Positions 47,154 to 56,503 of a stretch of 64,000 nucleotides of DNA are shown piece after piece. The stretch lies in NCBI RefSeq assembly GCF_016342265.1, contig NZ_JAEIOS010000013.1, forward strand, positions 1 through 64,000, given 5' to 3'. Both the position numbers and the translations under genes were made by a program. Position 1 is the first letter of the stretch. Every line of letters begins with the position of its first letter. This stretch comes from Corynebacterium meridianum (GTDB lineage: Bacteria > Actinomycetota > Actinomycetes > Mycobacteriales > Mycobacteriaceae). The notes beneath the pieces were generated by a model that was not told the origin of the DNA, searched no databases, and saw only the letters and a list, made by a program, of their open reading frames with translations.

Positions 47154-47950
47154 TCACACCGGACACGCCCACTCCCCGTCTCCGTGCCCACGACATCACC
47201 GTCGGATACGGAAAAACAACCATCCTGGAGAATCTGTCCATCGACATTCCCACCGGCGAGTTCACGGTCATCGTCGGGCCCAACGCGTGCGGCAAGTCGA
47301 CACTTCTCCGTGCACTGGCACGGATGCTTCCGACCGGAACCGGTTCGGTCACCCTCGATGAGGTGCCGCTCGTATCCCTCGCCCCCAAGGAGGTGGCTAA
47401 GCAGCTCAGCCTGCTGCCCCAGTCCCCGCACGCACCCGACGGAATCATCGTCGAGGATCTGATCGCCCGGGGACGGTATCCACACCAGGGCATATTTAGG
47501 CAATGGTCGACCTCTGACCAGGAGGCCGTCGACCGGGCCATGAAACGGGCGAACGTCACCGACCTGGCCGATCGCTTCGTCTCCGAACTATCCGGCGGAC
47601 AACGCCAACGGGTATGGGTTGCTCTGGTCCTCGCCCAACAAACCCCCATCGTCCTACTCGACGAACCCACCACCTACCTCGACATCACACACCAGGTCGA
47701 CGTCCTCAACCTCGCCCGCGACCTCCAACGCGATGGCGTCACCATCGTCGCGGTCCTCCACGAACTCACCCTCGCCTTCCGCTACGCCACAAACCTCGTG
47801 ATGATGAAGGAAGGACACATCGTCGGGACAGGCCCAGTCACCGAACTGGTCACCGCCGACCTCATCGCAGACGTCTACGGCCTCGACTGCGACTTGATCA
47901 CCGATCCACACTCCGGACGCCCCATCGTCGTCCCCGTCGACCAGAATTGA
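47150..47950 (+). CDS. FepC/FhuC-type ABC transporter ATP-binding protein
   Basis: A 266-aa ATPase starting at ATG 47150 (MITPDTPTPRL); an ATG at 47129 in the same frame lies inside the permease. Walker A is GPNACGKST, as in FepC/FhuC, the signature is LSGGQRQRVW and Walker B is VLLDEPTTYLDI, with the H-loop HELTLAFRYA. It ends the seven-gene uptake operon. A 42-bp palindrome containing parS follows at once. Confidence 0.95.
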   Translation: MITPDTPTPRLRAHDITVGYGKTTILENLSIDIPTGEFTVIVGPNACGKSTLLRALARMLPTGTGSVTLDEVPLVSLAPKEVAKQLSLLPQSPHAPDGIIVEDLIARGRYPHQGIFRQWSTSDQEAVDRAMKRANVTDLADRFVSELSGGQRQRVWVALVLAQQTPIVLLDEPTTYLDITHQVDVLNLARDLQRDGVTIVAVLHELTLAFRYATNLVMMKEGHIVGTGPVTELVTADLIADVYGLDCDLITDPHSGRPIVVPVDQN

Positions 47951-47990
47951 AGCGGGTGGGGTGTTTCACGTGAAACACCCCACCCGCTTC
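47949..47990. other. parS site 2 inside a 42-bp perfect palindrome
   Basis: The core TGTTTCACGTGAAACA (47962-47977) is a perfect ParB site. Thirteen further base pairs on each side extend it into a perfect palindrome (GAAGCGGGTGGGG on the left), which overlaps the ATPase stop codon. RNA from either strand would fold into a long hairpin, so it probably also terminates transcription between the uptake operon and pckG. Confidence 0.9.
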
Positions 47991-48036
47991 TGGCTTCTGT
48001 ACCATTCGGTACCATTCAGCCTTGGTCTGACTCGGA

Positions 48037-49911
48037 CTACCCGGCGTCCTTCAGGTTCTTCTCCACACGACGGTGCGCCTCCCAGATGCGCTCCGGCAGT
48101 CCCTCGAAACGGGACAGGTGCTCGGCACGGGAGTCCATCTCCTTGAGCCACAGATCGCGATCGATCGTGAGAACCGCCTCGAGATCGTCGCGGTCACCGG
48201 TGAAACCGGTAAGGTCCAGTTCGTCGATCTTCGGGATCAGGCCGACCGGCGTCTCGGTTCCCTCGACCTTTCCGTCCTTGTAGTCGAGCAGCCAGAGCAG
48301 CGCACGCAGGTTGTCGCGGTATCCGGGCCACATGTAGCGGCCGTCCTCGCCTCGCTGGAACCAGTTGACGTGCGCGAACACCGGCAGTGCGCTGTCGCCG
48401 CCGACTTCCTTGGCCTTGTCGAAGATGTTCAGCCAGTGCTGGGCGTAGCGGCCCTCCGGGTAGGCCATGAACGGGCGCATGGACATCGGGTCGTAGCGCA
48501 GCTGTCCGGCCTTGCCCTCCGCTGCCGCGGTGGCCTCCGCGCCGAGGGTGAGTCCGTCATAGACGCCTTCCGCGGGATCGCGGAAGGCGCGGATCAGCGG
48601 CTCGCGGTCGCGGACGCGGCCGCCGAAGATCACGGCGTCAACCGGCACGCCCCCGGGCACCTCGTAGTTGGGTGCGACGTTGGGTACGTTGGCGAGCGTG
48701 GTGGTGAAGCGGGAGTTGGGGTGTGCCCACTCGTCACCCTTCGCGTCCGAACGCTGACGCTCGACGGGACGGTCGGCGATCGGCTCACCCTTCCAGTCCA
48801 GCCATCCATCCAGGTCCTCCGGGTAATCAGGGGTCATGCCCTCCCACCACACCTGGTGGGTCTTCGTGTTGTAGGCGACGTTGGTGAACAGCGTTCCGGT
48901 GCCTTCGTCGATGGCGTCGATCGCGGTCGGGTTGGTGTTACGGTTGGTGTTGGGGGCCACACCGAAGGCACCGAACTCCGGGTTCATGCCGTAGAGCCGA
49001 CCGTCGACACCCACGCGCAGCCACACGATGTCATCGCCGTAGAAGAACACCTCGTAGCGGTCCCCGAGGCCGTCCGGCGGAAGCATCATGGCGAGGTTCG
49101 TCTTGCCGGAGGCCGACGGGAATCCACCGCAGATGTAGCGGTGTTCGCCGGTGACCTTGTCGCGGATGCCGATCAACATGAACTGCTCGGCGAGGAACTC
49201 CCCGGAGGCCCAGCCGTCGTAGCAGGCCTGACGAAGGCCGTGCGCGATCTTTCCGAGCAGCGCGTTGCCGCCGTAGGAGGAGCCGTAGTGGAGGATGGTG
49301 CGCTCGTCGGCGACCGTCGCGAAGCAGCGTTGGTCGTCATCCGTACCCTGGCCGAGATTCTCCAGGTCTCCGGTGACGTGGACGGCGCGGACGAAGTGGT
49401 CCGGGTCCTCGAGGTCGCTGAGGTAGTCGATCCCGACCCGGGCCATCCGGATCATGTGCAGGCAGACGGTCCGGTTGTCGGTGAGTTCGACGCCGGCGGC
49501 CCACGGGGCGAATGGGGAGTCCTTCGGGCTCATCAGGTAGGGGAGGACGTACATCGTCTTGCCCCGGTAAGCGCCGGCCATCTTCGCCTTCTGCTCGGCG
49601 GTGATTTCCGAGGCGTCACGCCAGTTGTTGTACTCGCCCCGGTCCGCGGGATCGTGGGTCGCCACCACGGTCTTCTCTTCCGTCCGGGCGGTGTCCTTGT
49701 GGTAGCTGCGTGAGTAGTAGCGGCCCTCACCGGCGGGCTGGATCTCGTCGTCCGCGAGCGCGGAATCGATCAGCCGCTGATCGTCCTCGGCGGAGATGAC
49801 CTCGATGGAATCGGGCTGCAGAATCTCAGCCCACTCGTTGACGAAGCCGATAATGTGCTGATTGTCGACGCCCGCTTCCTCCAGCACTGTCGTGTAGTCG
49901 GTTGTAGCCAC
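48037..49911 (-). CDS. pckG: Phosphoenolpyruvate carboxykinase (GTP)
   Basis: A 624-aa gluconeogenic enzyme that converts oxaloacetate and GTP to PEP, CO2 and GDP. Recognisable blocks: HYGSSYGGNALLGKI, FGVAPNTNRNTNP, FGGRVRDREPLI, YKDGKVEGTETPVG and WFQRGEDGRYMWPGYRDN. The P-loop reads GGFPSASGKTN with Ser268, where most GTP-dependent enzymes have the reactive Cys of FPSACGKTN. The start GTG 49909-49911 has AAAGG eight bases upstream; the 29 extra codons to 49998 are unlikely. It converges on the uptake operon at the parS palindrome. Confidence 0.95.
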   Translation of the reverse strand: MATTDYTTVLEEAGVDNQHIIGFVNEWAEILQPDSIEVISAEDDQRLIDSALADDEIQPAGEGRYYSRSYHKDTARTEEKTVVATHDPADRGEYNNWRDASEITAEQKAKMAGAYRGKTMYVLPYLMSPKDSPFAPWAAGVELTDNRTVCLHMIRMARVGIDYLSDLEDPDHFVRAVHVTGDLENLGQGTDDDQRCFATVADERTILHYGSSYGGNALLGKIAHGLRQACYDGWASGEFLAEQFMLIGIRDKVTGEHRYICGGFPSASGKTNLAMMLPPDGLGDRYEVFFYGDDIVWLRVGVDGRLYGMNPEFGAFGVAPNTNRNTNPTAIDAIDEGTGTLFTNVAYNTKTHQVWWEGMTPDYPEDLDGWLDWKGEPIADRPVERQRSDAKGDEWAHPNSRFTTTLANVPNVAPNYEVPGGVPVDAVIFGGRVRDREPLIRAFRDPAEGVYDGLTLGAEATAAAEGKAGQLRYDPMSMRPFMAYPEGRYAQHWLNIFDKAKEVGGDSALPVFAHVNWFQRGEDGRYMWPGYRDNLRALLWLLDYKDGKVEGTETPVGLIPKIDELDLTGFTGDRDDLEAVLTIDRDLWLKEMDSRAEHLSRFEGLPERIWEAHRRVEKNLKDAG

Positions 49912-50225
49912 GGTGAACACCTTTCTCCTGGGGTGGCGGGGGAGGCCCCTCTGGTCCCGAACCGGAAACCGAAAGGAGTTCGCACCCCCGTATTTCATCT
50001 TTAGCTTATCAGTATTAGCGTGCCCTGAACACCGTTTTTACGTCACCGACGGTATCTTTGCCCTTGTAGAGGTACCCCGGTCGACAATCCCTGATGAAAG
50101 ACGATTCCAATACTTCGAGCTCTTTCTGCGCCTCCCTCCAGCGCACGATCCACACCATTCAAGGGGTGGCCATTCCAGCGGGAACGGTTGCACACCGACG
50201 AGCCACCGGTGCTAAACTGTTCTCC
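49912..50225. promoter_or_regulatory. Divergent promoter region of pckG and trp; trp promoter at 50188-50218
   Basis: For trp, TTGCAC (50188-50193) and TAAACT (50213-50218) form a plausible -35/-10 pair with a 19-bp gap, placing the transcription start close to the trpL ATG (a nearly leaderless start). For pckG, on the other strand, an AT-richer stretch (about 49995-50025) is the likely promoter. I could not identify a regulator site with confidence. Confidence 0.55.
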
Positions 50226-50297
50226 ATGTCCAACATTTCCGTAGCCGCCCGCACCCAGTGGTGGTGGCGCACCGTCAAGGTGGGCCACGGAATGTAG
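50226..50297 (+). CDS. trpL: trp operon leader peptide TrpL
   Basis: A 23-aa peptide (MSNISVAARTQWWWRTVKVG and three more residues) with three consecutive Trp codons at 50259-50267. Ribosome stalling at these codons when charged tRNA-Trp is scarce controls the attenuator that follows. It is located directly behind the trp promoter, upstream of trpE. Confidence 0.92.
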   Translation: MSNISVAARTQWWWRTVKVGHGM

Positions 50298-50364
50298 GAG
50301 ACGGTTCTCCACCGTCAGTATCGAACACCCGAGGGCTCGCCCGCTTGAACCCCAAGCAGCGGGC
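50271..50364 (+). terminator. trp attenuator
   Basis: Three segments can pair alternatively: ACCGTC (50271-50276, just after the Trp codons) with GACGGT (50300-50305), or that GACGGT with a second ACCGTC (50311-50316). The terminator stem GCCCGCT / AGCGGGC (50339-50345 with 50358-50364) is followed by CTTTCTT. Stalling at Trp codons would mask the first segment and favour the second pairing. Confidence 0.82.
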
Positions 50365-50455
50365 CTTTCTTCATGCCGGTTCCCACCGGAGGCCCTCCAC
50401 CCGGGGTGACGCGGCCGAACCTCCTGAAACCAACAACAAAGGAAGGCCATCCGAG

Positions 50456-52099
50456 GTGACCAACACCGACTCCACAACCGGCGGCACAGCGGCATCACCC
50501 CCAGATTCCGGGGCCACCGTCCATCGCATCCCCGTGCGGTACCACGAGAATGCGTCGACCCTCTTCGCTTTCCTGGGTGGTACCTCCGTCGACGACGCCG
50601 TGCTCCTGGAGAGTGCCGACATCAGTTCGAAACAGGGACTAACCTCGGTGGCGGTCCTCCGCGGCTCGGTCCGGGTCACCTGTCGTGGGGACGACGTCTG
50701 CGCCCAGCCGCTCACGAAATCCGGAATGTTTCACGTGAAACGTCTCCGGGAGGCACTGGTGGACCGGGCGAAAGAGGGTTCCTCCGCCGATGGGGGAGCG
50801 GGCACGGTTTCATTCAGTTTCCCCGCCGGCTCGGAGCTAGACGAGCGCCGCAGGCTCACCGAGATCTCCACGATAGAACCGTTGCGCCGCCTCCAGCAGG
50901 ACCCCGGATATCACGACGAAGAAGGTGCCCTGCCATTCATCGCCGGGGGATTCGCCTTCGACTACATCGAGACCTTCGAGAATCTCCCCGCGGTCGCCGA
51001 CGGCGAGAACACCTACCCGGACTACCAGTTCCTCGTCGCCGAAGTCCTCCTCACCATCGACCACCAGTCCGGTACCGCCGAACTCGTCGGCGTCAGTGTG
51101 GGCGAGGCGGAGGCGACGCGCCTGAGCGGGGAACTGGCCGAACTGGCGGTGGCGATCGAGTCTGCGGAACCCGACCACGCCGACGCCTACGTACCCACGG
51201 CCCATCCCACCGACACCCTCACCATCACCACCGACACCGACGACGCGACGGTCCGGGGACAGGTGGCCCGCCTGCAGAAGAACATCGAGGTCGGCGACAT
51301 CTACCAGGTGGTCCCGGCGCGGAGCTTCCTCGCCCCCTGTCCCGACGCCTTCGCCGCCTACCGGGCACTACGGGCAACCAATCCCAGCCCGTACATGTTC
51401 TACGTCCGGGGCCGGGCCAACGGTGAGTCCTACGAGCTGTTCGGTGCATCCCCGGAATCGAACCTCAAGTTCACCGCGAGCACGCGCCAGGTCGAGCTGT
51501 ACCCCATCGCCGGAACCCGACCGAGGGGGCTCAACCCCGACGGCAGCGTCAACGACGAGCTCGACATCAGGGCTGAACTCGAACTCCGCACCGACGCCAA
51601 GGAGATCGCGGAGCACACCATGCTCGTCGATCTCGCCCGAAACGACCTCGCCCGCGTGGCCGTACCCGCCACCCGCAGAGTCGCCGACCTCCTCCAGGTC
51701 GACCGGTACAGCCGGGTCATGCATCTGGTCAGCCGGGTGACCGCGGATCTGGACCCGACACTCGACGCCCTCGACGCCTACCGTGCCTGCATGAACATGG
51801 GCACACTGACCGGAGCACCTAAACTGCGCGCCATGGAGCTCCTCAGGGAGACCGAGGGAAAGAGGCGCGGTTCCTACGGCGGTGCCGTGGGGTACCTGCG
51901 GGGTAACGGCGACATGGACACCTGCATCGTCATCCGGTCGGCCTTCGTCCGCGACGGTCAGGCCGTGGTACAGGCCGGGGCCGGGGTCGTCCGTGACAGT
52001 AAACCGCAGGCCGAGGCCGATGAATCACTGCACAAGGCGTTCGCCGTCCTCAACGCCATCGCCCTCGCCGCCGACGCGAACCTGGAGGTCATCCGGTGA
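50456..52099 (+). CDS. trpE: Anthranilate synthase component I
   Basis: A 547-aa enzyme starting at GTG 50456 (VTNTDSTTGG) with AAAGGAAGG upstream. C-terminal chorismate-binding blocks: KNIEVGDIYQVVPARSF, SPESNLKF, ELYPIAGTRPRG, LVDLARNDLARV, MNMGTLTGAPKLRAMELL and GAGVVRDSKPQAE. With TrpG it makes anthranilate from chorismate and glutamine. A parS site lies in its N-terminal part, coding GMFHVKR. The open frame upstream of the GTG covers the attenuator and is not coding. Confidence 0.96.
   Translation: MTNTDSTTGGTAASPPDSGATVHRIPVRYHENASTLFAFLGGTSVDDAVLLESADISSKQGLTSVAVLRGSVRVTCRGDDVCAQPLTKSGMFHVKRLREALVDRAKEGSSADGGAGTVSFSFPAGSELDERRRLTEISTIEPLRRLQQDPGYHDEEGALPFIAGGFAFDYIETFENLPAVADGENTYPDYQFLVAEVLLTIDHQSGTAELVGVSVGEAEATRLSGELAELAVAIESAEPDHADAYVPTAHPTDTLTITTDTDDATVRGQVARLQKNIEVGDIYQVVPARSFLAPCPDAFAAYRALRATNPSPYMFYVRGRANGESYELFGASPESNLKFTASTRQVELYPIAGTRPRGLNPDGSVNDELDIRAELELRTDAKEIAEHTMLVDLARNDLARVAVPATRRVADLLQVDRYSRVMHLVSRVTADLDPTLDALDAYRACMNMGTLTGAPKLRAMELLRETEGKRRGSYGGAVGYLRGNGDMDTCIVIRSAFVRDGQAVVQAGAGVVRDSKPQAEADESLHKAFAVLNAIALAADANLEVIR
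50727..50742. other. parS site 3, inside trpE
   Basis: TGTTTCACGTGAAACG, 15 of 16 to consensus, in frame encoding part of GMFHVKR in TrpE, roughly residues 91-96. Confidence 0.85.
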
Positions 52100-52764
52100 C
52101 TGACAACCAACCCCACATCGTCCTCATCGACAACCAGGACTCCTTCATCTACAACCTGGTCGACGCGTTCGCCGTCGCAGGCTTCCGGTGCACGGTGTAC
52201 CGGAACTCGGTTCCCGTGGACACCGTCCTCGAAAGCGCTCCAGACCTCATCTGTCTGTCCCCGGGCCCCGGGCACCCCCGTGACGCGGGCACCATGATGG
52301 AACTGATCGACACCGTTCTGGGGCGGATTCCGCTCCTCGGGATCTGCCTGGGATTCCAGGCCCTCCTGGACCACCACGGGGGCAGGGTCGAACCCTGCGG
52401 ACCCGTCCACGGCACATCGGACCTGATGACCCTGACGGACGAGGGTCTCGACAGTCCCGTGTTCCGCGGTCTCACCGTCGACGCAGGCCCGGATCTCCCC
52501 GGTGTCACCGGACGCAAGGTCCCCATCGCCCGATACCACTCACTCGGCTGCACCACGATCCCGGATGGCATGGTGTCCCTCGCGACCTGTCCCTCGGAGA
52601 TCGGGGAGGTCACCATGGCGGCACGAACCACCGACGGGACCGCCCTCGGGCTGCAGTTCCACCCCGAGTCAGTACTCAGCCCCTCCGGCCCCCACATCCT
52701 CACCCGCAGCGTCGAGACGCTGCTCACCAAAACCCGAGAAGGAACCAACGATGACGCACACTGA
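52096..52764 (+). CDS. trpG: Anthranilate synthase component II (glutamine amidotransferase)
   Basis: A 222-aa class I amidotransferase starting at GTG 52096 in a four-base overlap with trpE. The active-site cysteine is in LLGICLGFQALL, and the His-Glu pair in LQFHPESVLSPSG. The N terminus HIVLIDNQDSFIYNLVD is typical. It supplies ammonia from glutamine to TrpE. It overlaps trpD by 14 bases. Confidence 0.96.
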   Translation: MTDNQPHIVLIDNQDSFIYNLVDAFAVAGFRCTVYRNSVPVDTVLESAPDLICLSPGPGHPRDAGTMMELIDTVLGRIPLLGICLGFQALLDHHGGRVEPCGPVHGTSDLMTLTDEGLDSPVFRGLTVDAGPDLPGVTGRKVPIARYHSLGCTTIPDGMVSLATCPSEIGEVTMAARTTDGTALGLQFHPESVLSPSGPHILTRSVETLLTKTREGTNDDAH

Positions 52765-53773
52765 CCCCGGCACGCTACTCACCGCCTACCTGGACAACCG
52801 CGATCCTTCGGTCGAAGAAGCCCGAGCCGTCTTCGATCCCCTGACGACGGATTCCTACTCGACCGCCCAGGTCGCAGCGCTCCTCGCGACCCTGCGCACC
52901 CGCGGGGAGACCGCCGCCGACATCGCCGGAGCCGCACAGGCCTTCATCAACGCGGCACGACCCTTCCCCGTCACCGGAGAAGGCGTCATGGACTCCTGCG
53001 GCACCGGCGGCGACGGCGCCAACACCATCAACATCTCCACCGCGGCGGCACTGGTCGCCGCCGCCGGGGGAGTGACGATGGTCAAACACGGCAACCGGTC
53101 GGTCAGCTCCAGGTCAGGGTCGGCGGACGTCCTCGAGGCACTGAACATCCCCCTGGACCTCGATCCGGCACGGGCGGAACGTCAGGTCAGGGCCTCCAAC
53201 TTCACCTTCCTCTTCGCCCCCGTCTACCACCCGGCGATCGCCCACGTCATGCCCGTGCGCAAGGAACTGAAGGTTCCGACGATCTTCAACATTCTCGGCC
53301 CACTGCTCAATCCGGCGAAGCCGCACCTCCAGCTGATGGGGATAGCGCGTCCCGAACTGGGGCCCGACATCATCGAGGTGATGCGGGAACTCGGCCGGAG
53401 CCGGGCGCTGGTCGTCCACGGGTCAGGTACCGATGAGATCGCCGTCCACGGTCCCACCACCGTCTGGGAGCTCCGCGACGGCACCGTCACCGACTACGAA
53501 CTCACCCCGGAGGACCTCGGGGTGCGCACGCATTCCCTGGAAGACCTCACGGGCGGCGACGGGGAAGAGAACGCCGACCACCTGAGGGCCGCCTTCGCCG
53601 GAACCGGTCCCGACGCCCATCTGGACGCGATCGCCGCCAACGCCGGTGCCCTGTTCTACCTCAACGGTGACACGGACACCATCTCCGACGGAGTGGCGAA
53701 AGCGAAGCAACTGCTCGCGGACAAGACCGTGGAAACCTGGCTCGCGACCCACGAGGAGGCGGACTATGCCTGA
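52751..53773 (+). CDS. trpD: Anthranilate phosphoribosyltransferase
   Basis: A 340-aa enzyme starting at ATG 52751 (MTHTDPGTLLTAYLDNRDPS). It shows the PRPP/anthranilate motifs SCGTGGDGANTINIST, VKHGNRSVSSRSGSADVLEAL, FAPVYHPA and GPLLNPA. It transfers phosphoribosyl to anthranilate. The open frame from 52502 begins in trpG out of frame. It overlaps trpC by eight bases. Confidence 0.96.
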   Translation: MTHTDPGTLLTAYLDNRDPSVEEARAVFDPLTTDSYSTAQVAALLATLRTRGETAADIAGAAQAFINAARPFPVTGEGVMDSCGTGGDGANTINISTAAALVAAAGGVTMVKHGNRSVSSRSGSADVLEALNIPLDLDPARAERQVRASNFTFLFAPVYHPAIAHVMPVRKELKVPTIFNILGPLLNPAKPHLQLMGIARPELGPDIIEVMRELGRSRALVVHGSGTDEIAVHGPTTVWELRDGTVTDYELTPEDLGVRTHSLEDLTGGDGEENADHLRAAFAGTGPDAHLDAIAANAGALFYLNGDTDTISDGVAKAKQLLADKTVETWLATHEEADYA

Positions 53774-55232
53774 CACCCATTCGATGCCGACGGTCCTCGA
53801 GGGGATAGTCACCGCCCGCAGGGGGCACCTCGAGGGCATCCGCCACCGCATCAGCCATGTGGACCCGGAGGCGCTGCCCCGCTCAACCCGCAGCCTCTTC
53901 GCCAGCCTCGGCGGGGATCTTCCCGATCGGGGTAGGGGAGCGAACCGCTTCATCATGGAGTGCAAGTCCGCTTCGCCGTCACTGGGGCTCATCCGTGAGC
54001 ACTACCAGCCCGGTGACATCGCGCGGATCTACTCGCGCTACGCCTCGGGCATCTCCGTGCTCTGTGAGCCCGACAGGTTCGGCGGCGACTACGACCACCT
54101 CGCCACCGTGGCAATGTCCACGCACCTTCCGGTCCTGTGCAAGGACTTCATCATCGACGAGGTGCAGATCCACGCCGCCCGCTACTTCGGCGCCGACGCG
54201 ATCCTCCTCATGCTGTCGGTTCTCGACGATGAGGCCTACACACGTCTCTCAGGCGAAGCCGAAAAACTCGGCCTCGACATTCTCACCGAGGTCGTCGACG
54301 AGGACGAGATGGACCGCGCACGTGACCTCGGCGCGCGGATCATCGGCATCAACCACCGCAATTTACACGATCTCAGCATCGACCTCGGCCGCTCCGCACG
54401 GCTCGCGTCCCTCGCGCCGCACGATGCCGTGCTCATCGCGGAGTCCGGGATCCGGGACAACGCGACGGTCCGGCGCATCGGTGCACCCGTGAACGGTTTT
54501 CTCGTCGGCTCCCAGCTCACGGGGGAGCCCGACATCGACGCCGCCGCGCGGGAGCTCGTCTACGGGCCGAACAAGGTGTGCGGGCTGAGGACACCGGGTG
54601 CCGCCCAGGCCGCCCGCGCCGCCGGTGCGGTCTACGGTGGGCTCATCTTCGAGGAGAATTCTCCCCGCTCGGTGGACGCGGGTACGGCGGAATCGATCAT
54701 CGCAGCGGAACCCGGGCTGCGCTACGTCGCGGTCAGCCGGCGTTCCTCCGGTTACGGTGAGCTCTGCATCGAGGGTGTGGCGGCGGTTCAGGTCCACTGC
54801 CCTCTCGGCACGGTCGACGAGGAAGGCGAACTGATCCGACGCATCCGGGCCGAGCTTCCCCACCACGTGGAACTGTGGCGGGCCGTCTCGATGACAACGC
54901 CCGGTGCCGCCGAGACCGTCTCCGCACTCGCCGAGGGAGAACCACTCGTCGACAGGTTCGTCCTGGACTCCGGTTCGGGCGGCACGGGAACCGCGTTCGA
55001 CTGGACCACGATCCCGGAGAACGTCAAGCGGCGGTCGTTCCTCGCCGGCGGCATCGGGGTGGACAATCTCCGCGACGCCCTCGACGTCGGCTGCGCGGGA
55101 CTCGACCTGAATTCAGCACTCGAATACGGGCCGGATGCGGCGGCCTGGGCCGGACACAAGGACACCGCGCGGCTCGCCTCGGTCTTCACCACGATACGCA
55201 CCTTCAACGATGAACAGGCGGTAGAGAAATGA
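53766..55232 (+). CDS. trpC: Bifunctional IGP synthase / PRA isomerase (TrpC-TrpF fusion)
   Basis: A 488-aa fusion. The N-terminal indole-3-glycerol phosphate synthase (about 5-265) shows [39 protein letters not shown] and [10 protein letters not shown]. The C-terminal phosphoribosylanthranilate isomerase (about 270-488) shows [20 protein letters not shown] and [15 protein letters not shown]. It catalyses two consecutive steps to indole-3-glycerol phosphate. It overlaps trpB by four bases (ATGA). Confidence 0.96.
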   Translation: MPDTHSMPTVLEGIVTARRGHLEGIRHRISHVDPEALPRSTRSLFASLGGDLPDRGRGANRFIMECKSASPSLGLIREHYQPGDIARIYSRYASGISVLCEPDRFGGDYDHLATVAMSTHLPVLCKDFIIDEVQIHAARYFGADAILLMLSVLDDEAYTRLSGEAEKLGLDILTEVVDEDEMDRARDLGARIIGINHRNLHDLSIDLGRSARLASLAPHDAVLIAESGIRDNATVRRIGAPVNGFLVGSQLTGEPDIDAAARELVYGPNKVCGLRTPGAAQAARAAGAVYGGLIFEENSPRSVDAGTAESIIAAEPGLRYVAVSRRSSGYGELCIEGVAAVQVHCPLGTVDEEGELIRRIRAELPHHVELWRAVSMTTPGAAETVSALAEGEPLVDRFVLDSGSGGTGTAFDWTTIPENVKRRSFLAGGIGVDNLRDALDVGCAGLDLNSALEYGPDAAAWAGHKDTARLASVFTTIRTFNDEQAVEK

Positions 55233-56503
55233 CCCCTCCCGAACACCACGCGACGACTCCGGACACGTCCGGGGGAGCGACCATTCTGCCCGCCTACTTC
55301 GGCCAGTTCGGCGGACAGTACGTACCCGAGCTGCTGATCCCGGCACTCGACCAGCTGGAGCAGGCCTTCGTCGACGCGATGGGCGATCCCGGGTTCCGTA
55401 CGGAACTCGCCGACTACCTCCGCGACTACCTGGGCCGACCCACCCCGCTGACGGAATGTTCGAACCTTCCGCTGAAGGGCAGGGGCCACGGACTGGCCCG
55501 TATCTTCCTCAAGCGCGAGGATCTCGTCCACGGCGGTGCCCACAAGACCAACCAGGTCATCGGCCAGGCGCTCCTGGCGAAGCGGATGGGCAAGACCCGC
55601 ATCATCGCGGAGACCGGTGCCGGACAGCACGGCACCGCGACGGCGCTCGCGTGTGCCCTGCTCGACCTCGAGTGCGTCATCTACATGGGTGCCGAGGACG
55701 TCCAGCGCCAGCAGCCCAACGTTTACCGGATGGAGCTGATGGGCGCGAAGGTCATTCCCGTGACCTCCGGGGCGGGCACTCTCAAGGACGCCGTCAACGA
55801 AGCGCTCCGCGACTGGACGGCCACGTTCCACGAGTCTCACTACCTCCTCGGCACCGCGGCCGGTCCGCACCCCTTCCCGACGATCGTCCGTGAATTCCAC
55901 CGGGTCATCTCGACCGAGGCGAAGGCGCAGATGCTCGAACGGACCGGCGGGCTGCCGGACGTGGTGACGGCCTGCGTCGGCGGCGGATCCAACGCCATCG
56001 GCATGTTCGCCGATTTCATCGAAGAGGAGTCCGTTGAGCTCGTCGGAGTGGAGCCGGCGGGGGAGGGGCTGGATTCGGGACACCACGGCGCACCCATCCA
56101 CGCCGGGAAGATCGGTATCCTCCACGGCGCCCGCTCCTATCTGATGAGGACCGCGGACGGGCAGGTCGAGGAGAGTTACTCCATCTCCGCCGGGCTGGAC
56201 TATCCCGGCGTCGGTCCCCAGCACGCGTATCTGCACGAATCCGGCCGAGCCACCTACGTCGGCATCACCGATGCGGAGGCACTGGAGGCCTTCCAGCTGC
56301 TCAGCCGATACGAGGGGATCATTCCCGCTCTCGAGTCCGCGCACGCACTGGCATACGCACTCAAGCGCGCCGCGGCAGCCGAGGAGGACGGCCGGGAGAT
56401 CACCATCCTCGTCTCACTTTCCGGGCGGGGCGACAAGGACGTCGATCACGTCCGCCGTACCCTCGCCGATCACCCCGAACTCGTCATGGAGGACAACCGA
56501 TGA
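55229..56503 (+). CDS. trpB: Tryptophan synthase beta subunit
   Basis: A 424-aa PLP enzyme with [16 protein letters not shown] at the N terminus, the PLP lysine in [12 protein letters not shown], the glycine-rich phosphate loop [24 protein letters not shown] and VGVEPAGEG. It joins indole and serine. It is translationally coupled to trpC and trpA by ATGA overlaps. Confidence 0.97.
   Translation: MTPPEHHATTPDTSGGATILPAYFGQFGGQYVPELLIPALDQLEQAFVDAMGDPGFRTELADYLRDYLGRPTPLTECSNLPLKGRGHGLARIFLKREDLVHGGAHKTNQVIGQALLAKRMGKTRIIAETGAGQHGTATALACALLDLECVIYMGAEDVQRQQPNVYRMELMGAKVIPVTSGAGTLKDAVNEALRDWTATFHESHYLLGTAAGPHPFPTIVREFHRVISTEAKAQMLERTGGLPDVVTACVGGGSNAIGMFADFIEEESVELVGVEPAGEGLDSGHHGAPIHAGKIGILHGARSYLMRTADGQVEESYSISAGLDYPGVGPQHAYLHESGRATYVGITDAEALEAFQLLSRYEGIIPALESAHALAYALKRAAAAEEDGREITILVSLSGRGDKDVDHVRRTLADHPELVMEDNR

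Noticed and set aside
48073..49713. 546-codon frame on the plus strand across pckG
   Set aside because: Antisense shadow; Val/Asp/Arg-repetitive composition and no ribosome-binding site.
54788..56344. 518-codon frame antisense to trpC/trpB
   Set aside because: Spans two confirmed genes of the trp operon; composition unlike protein.
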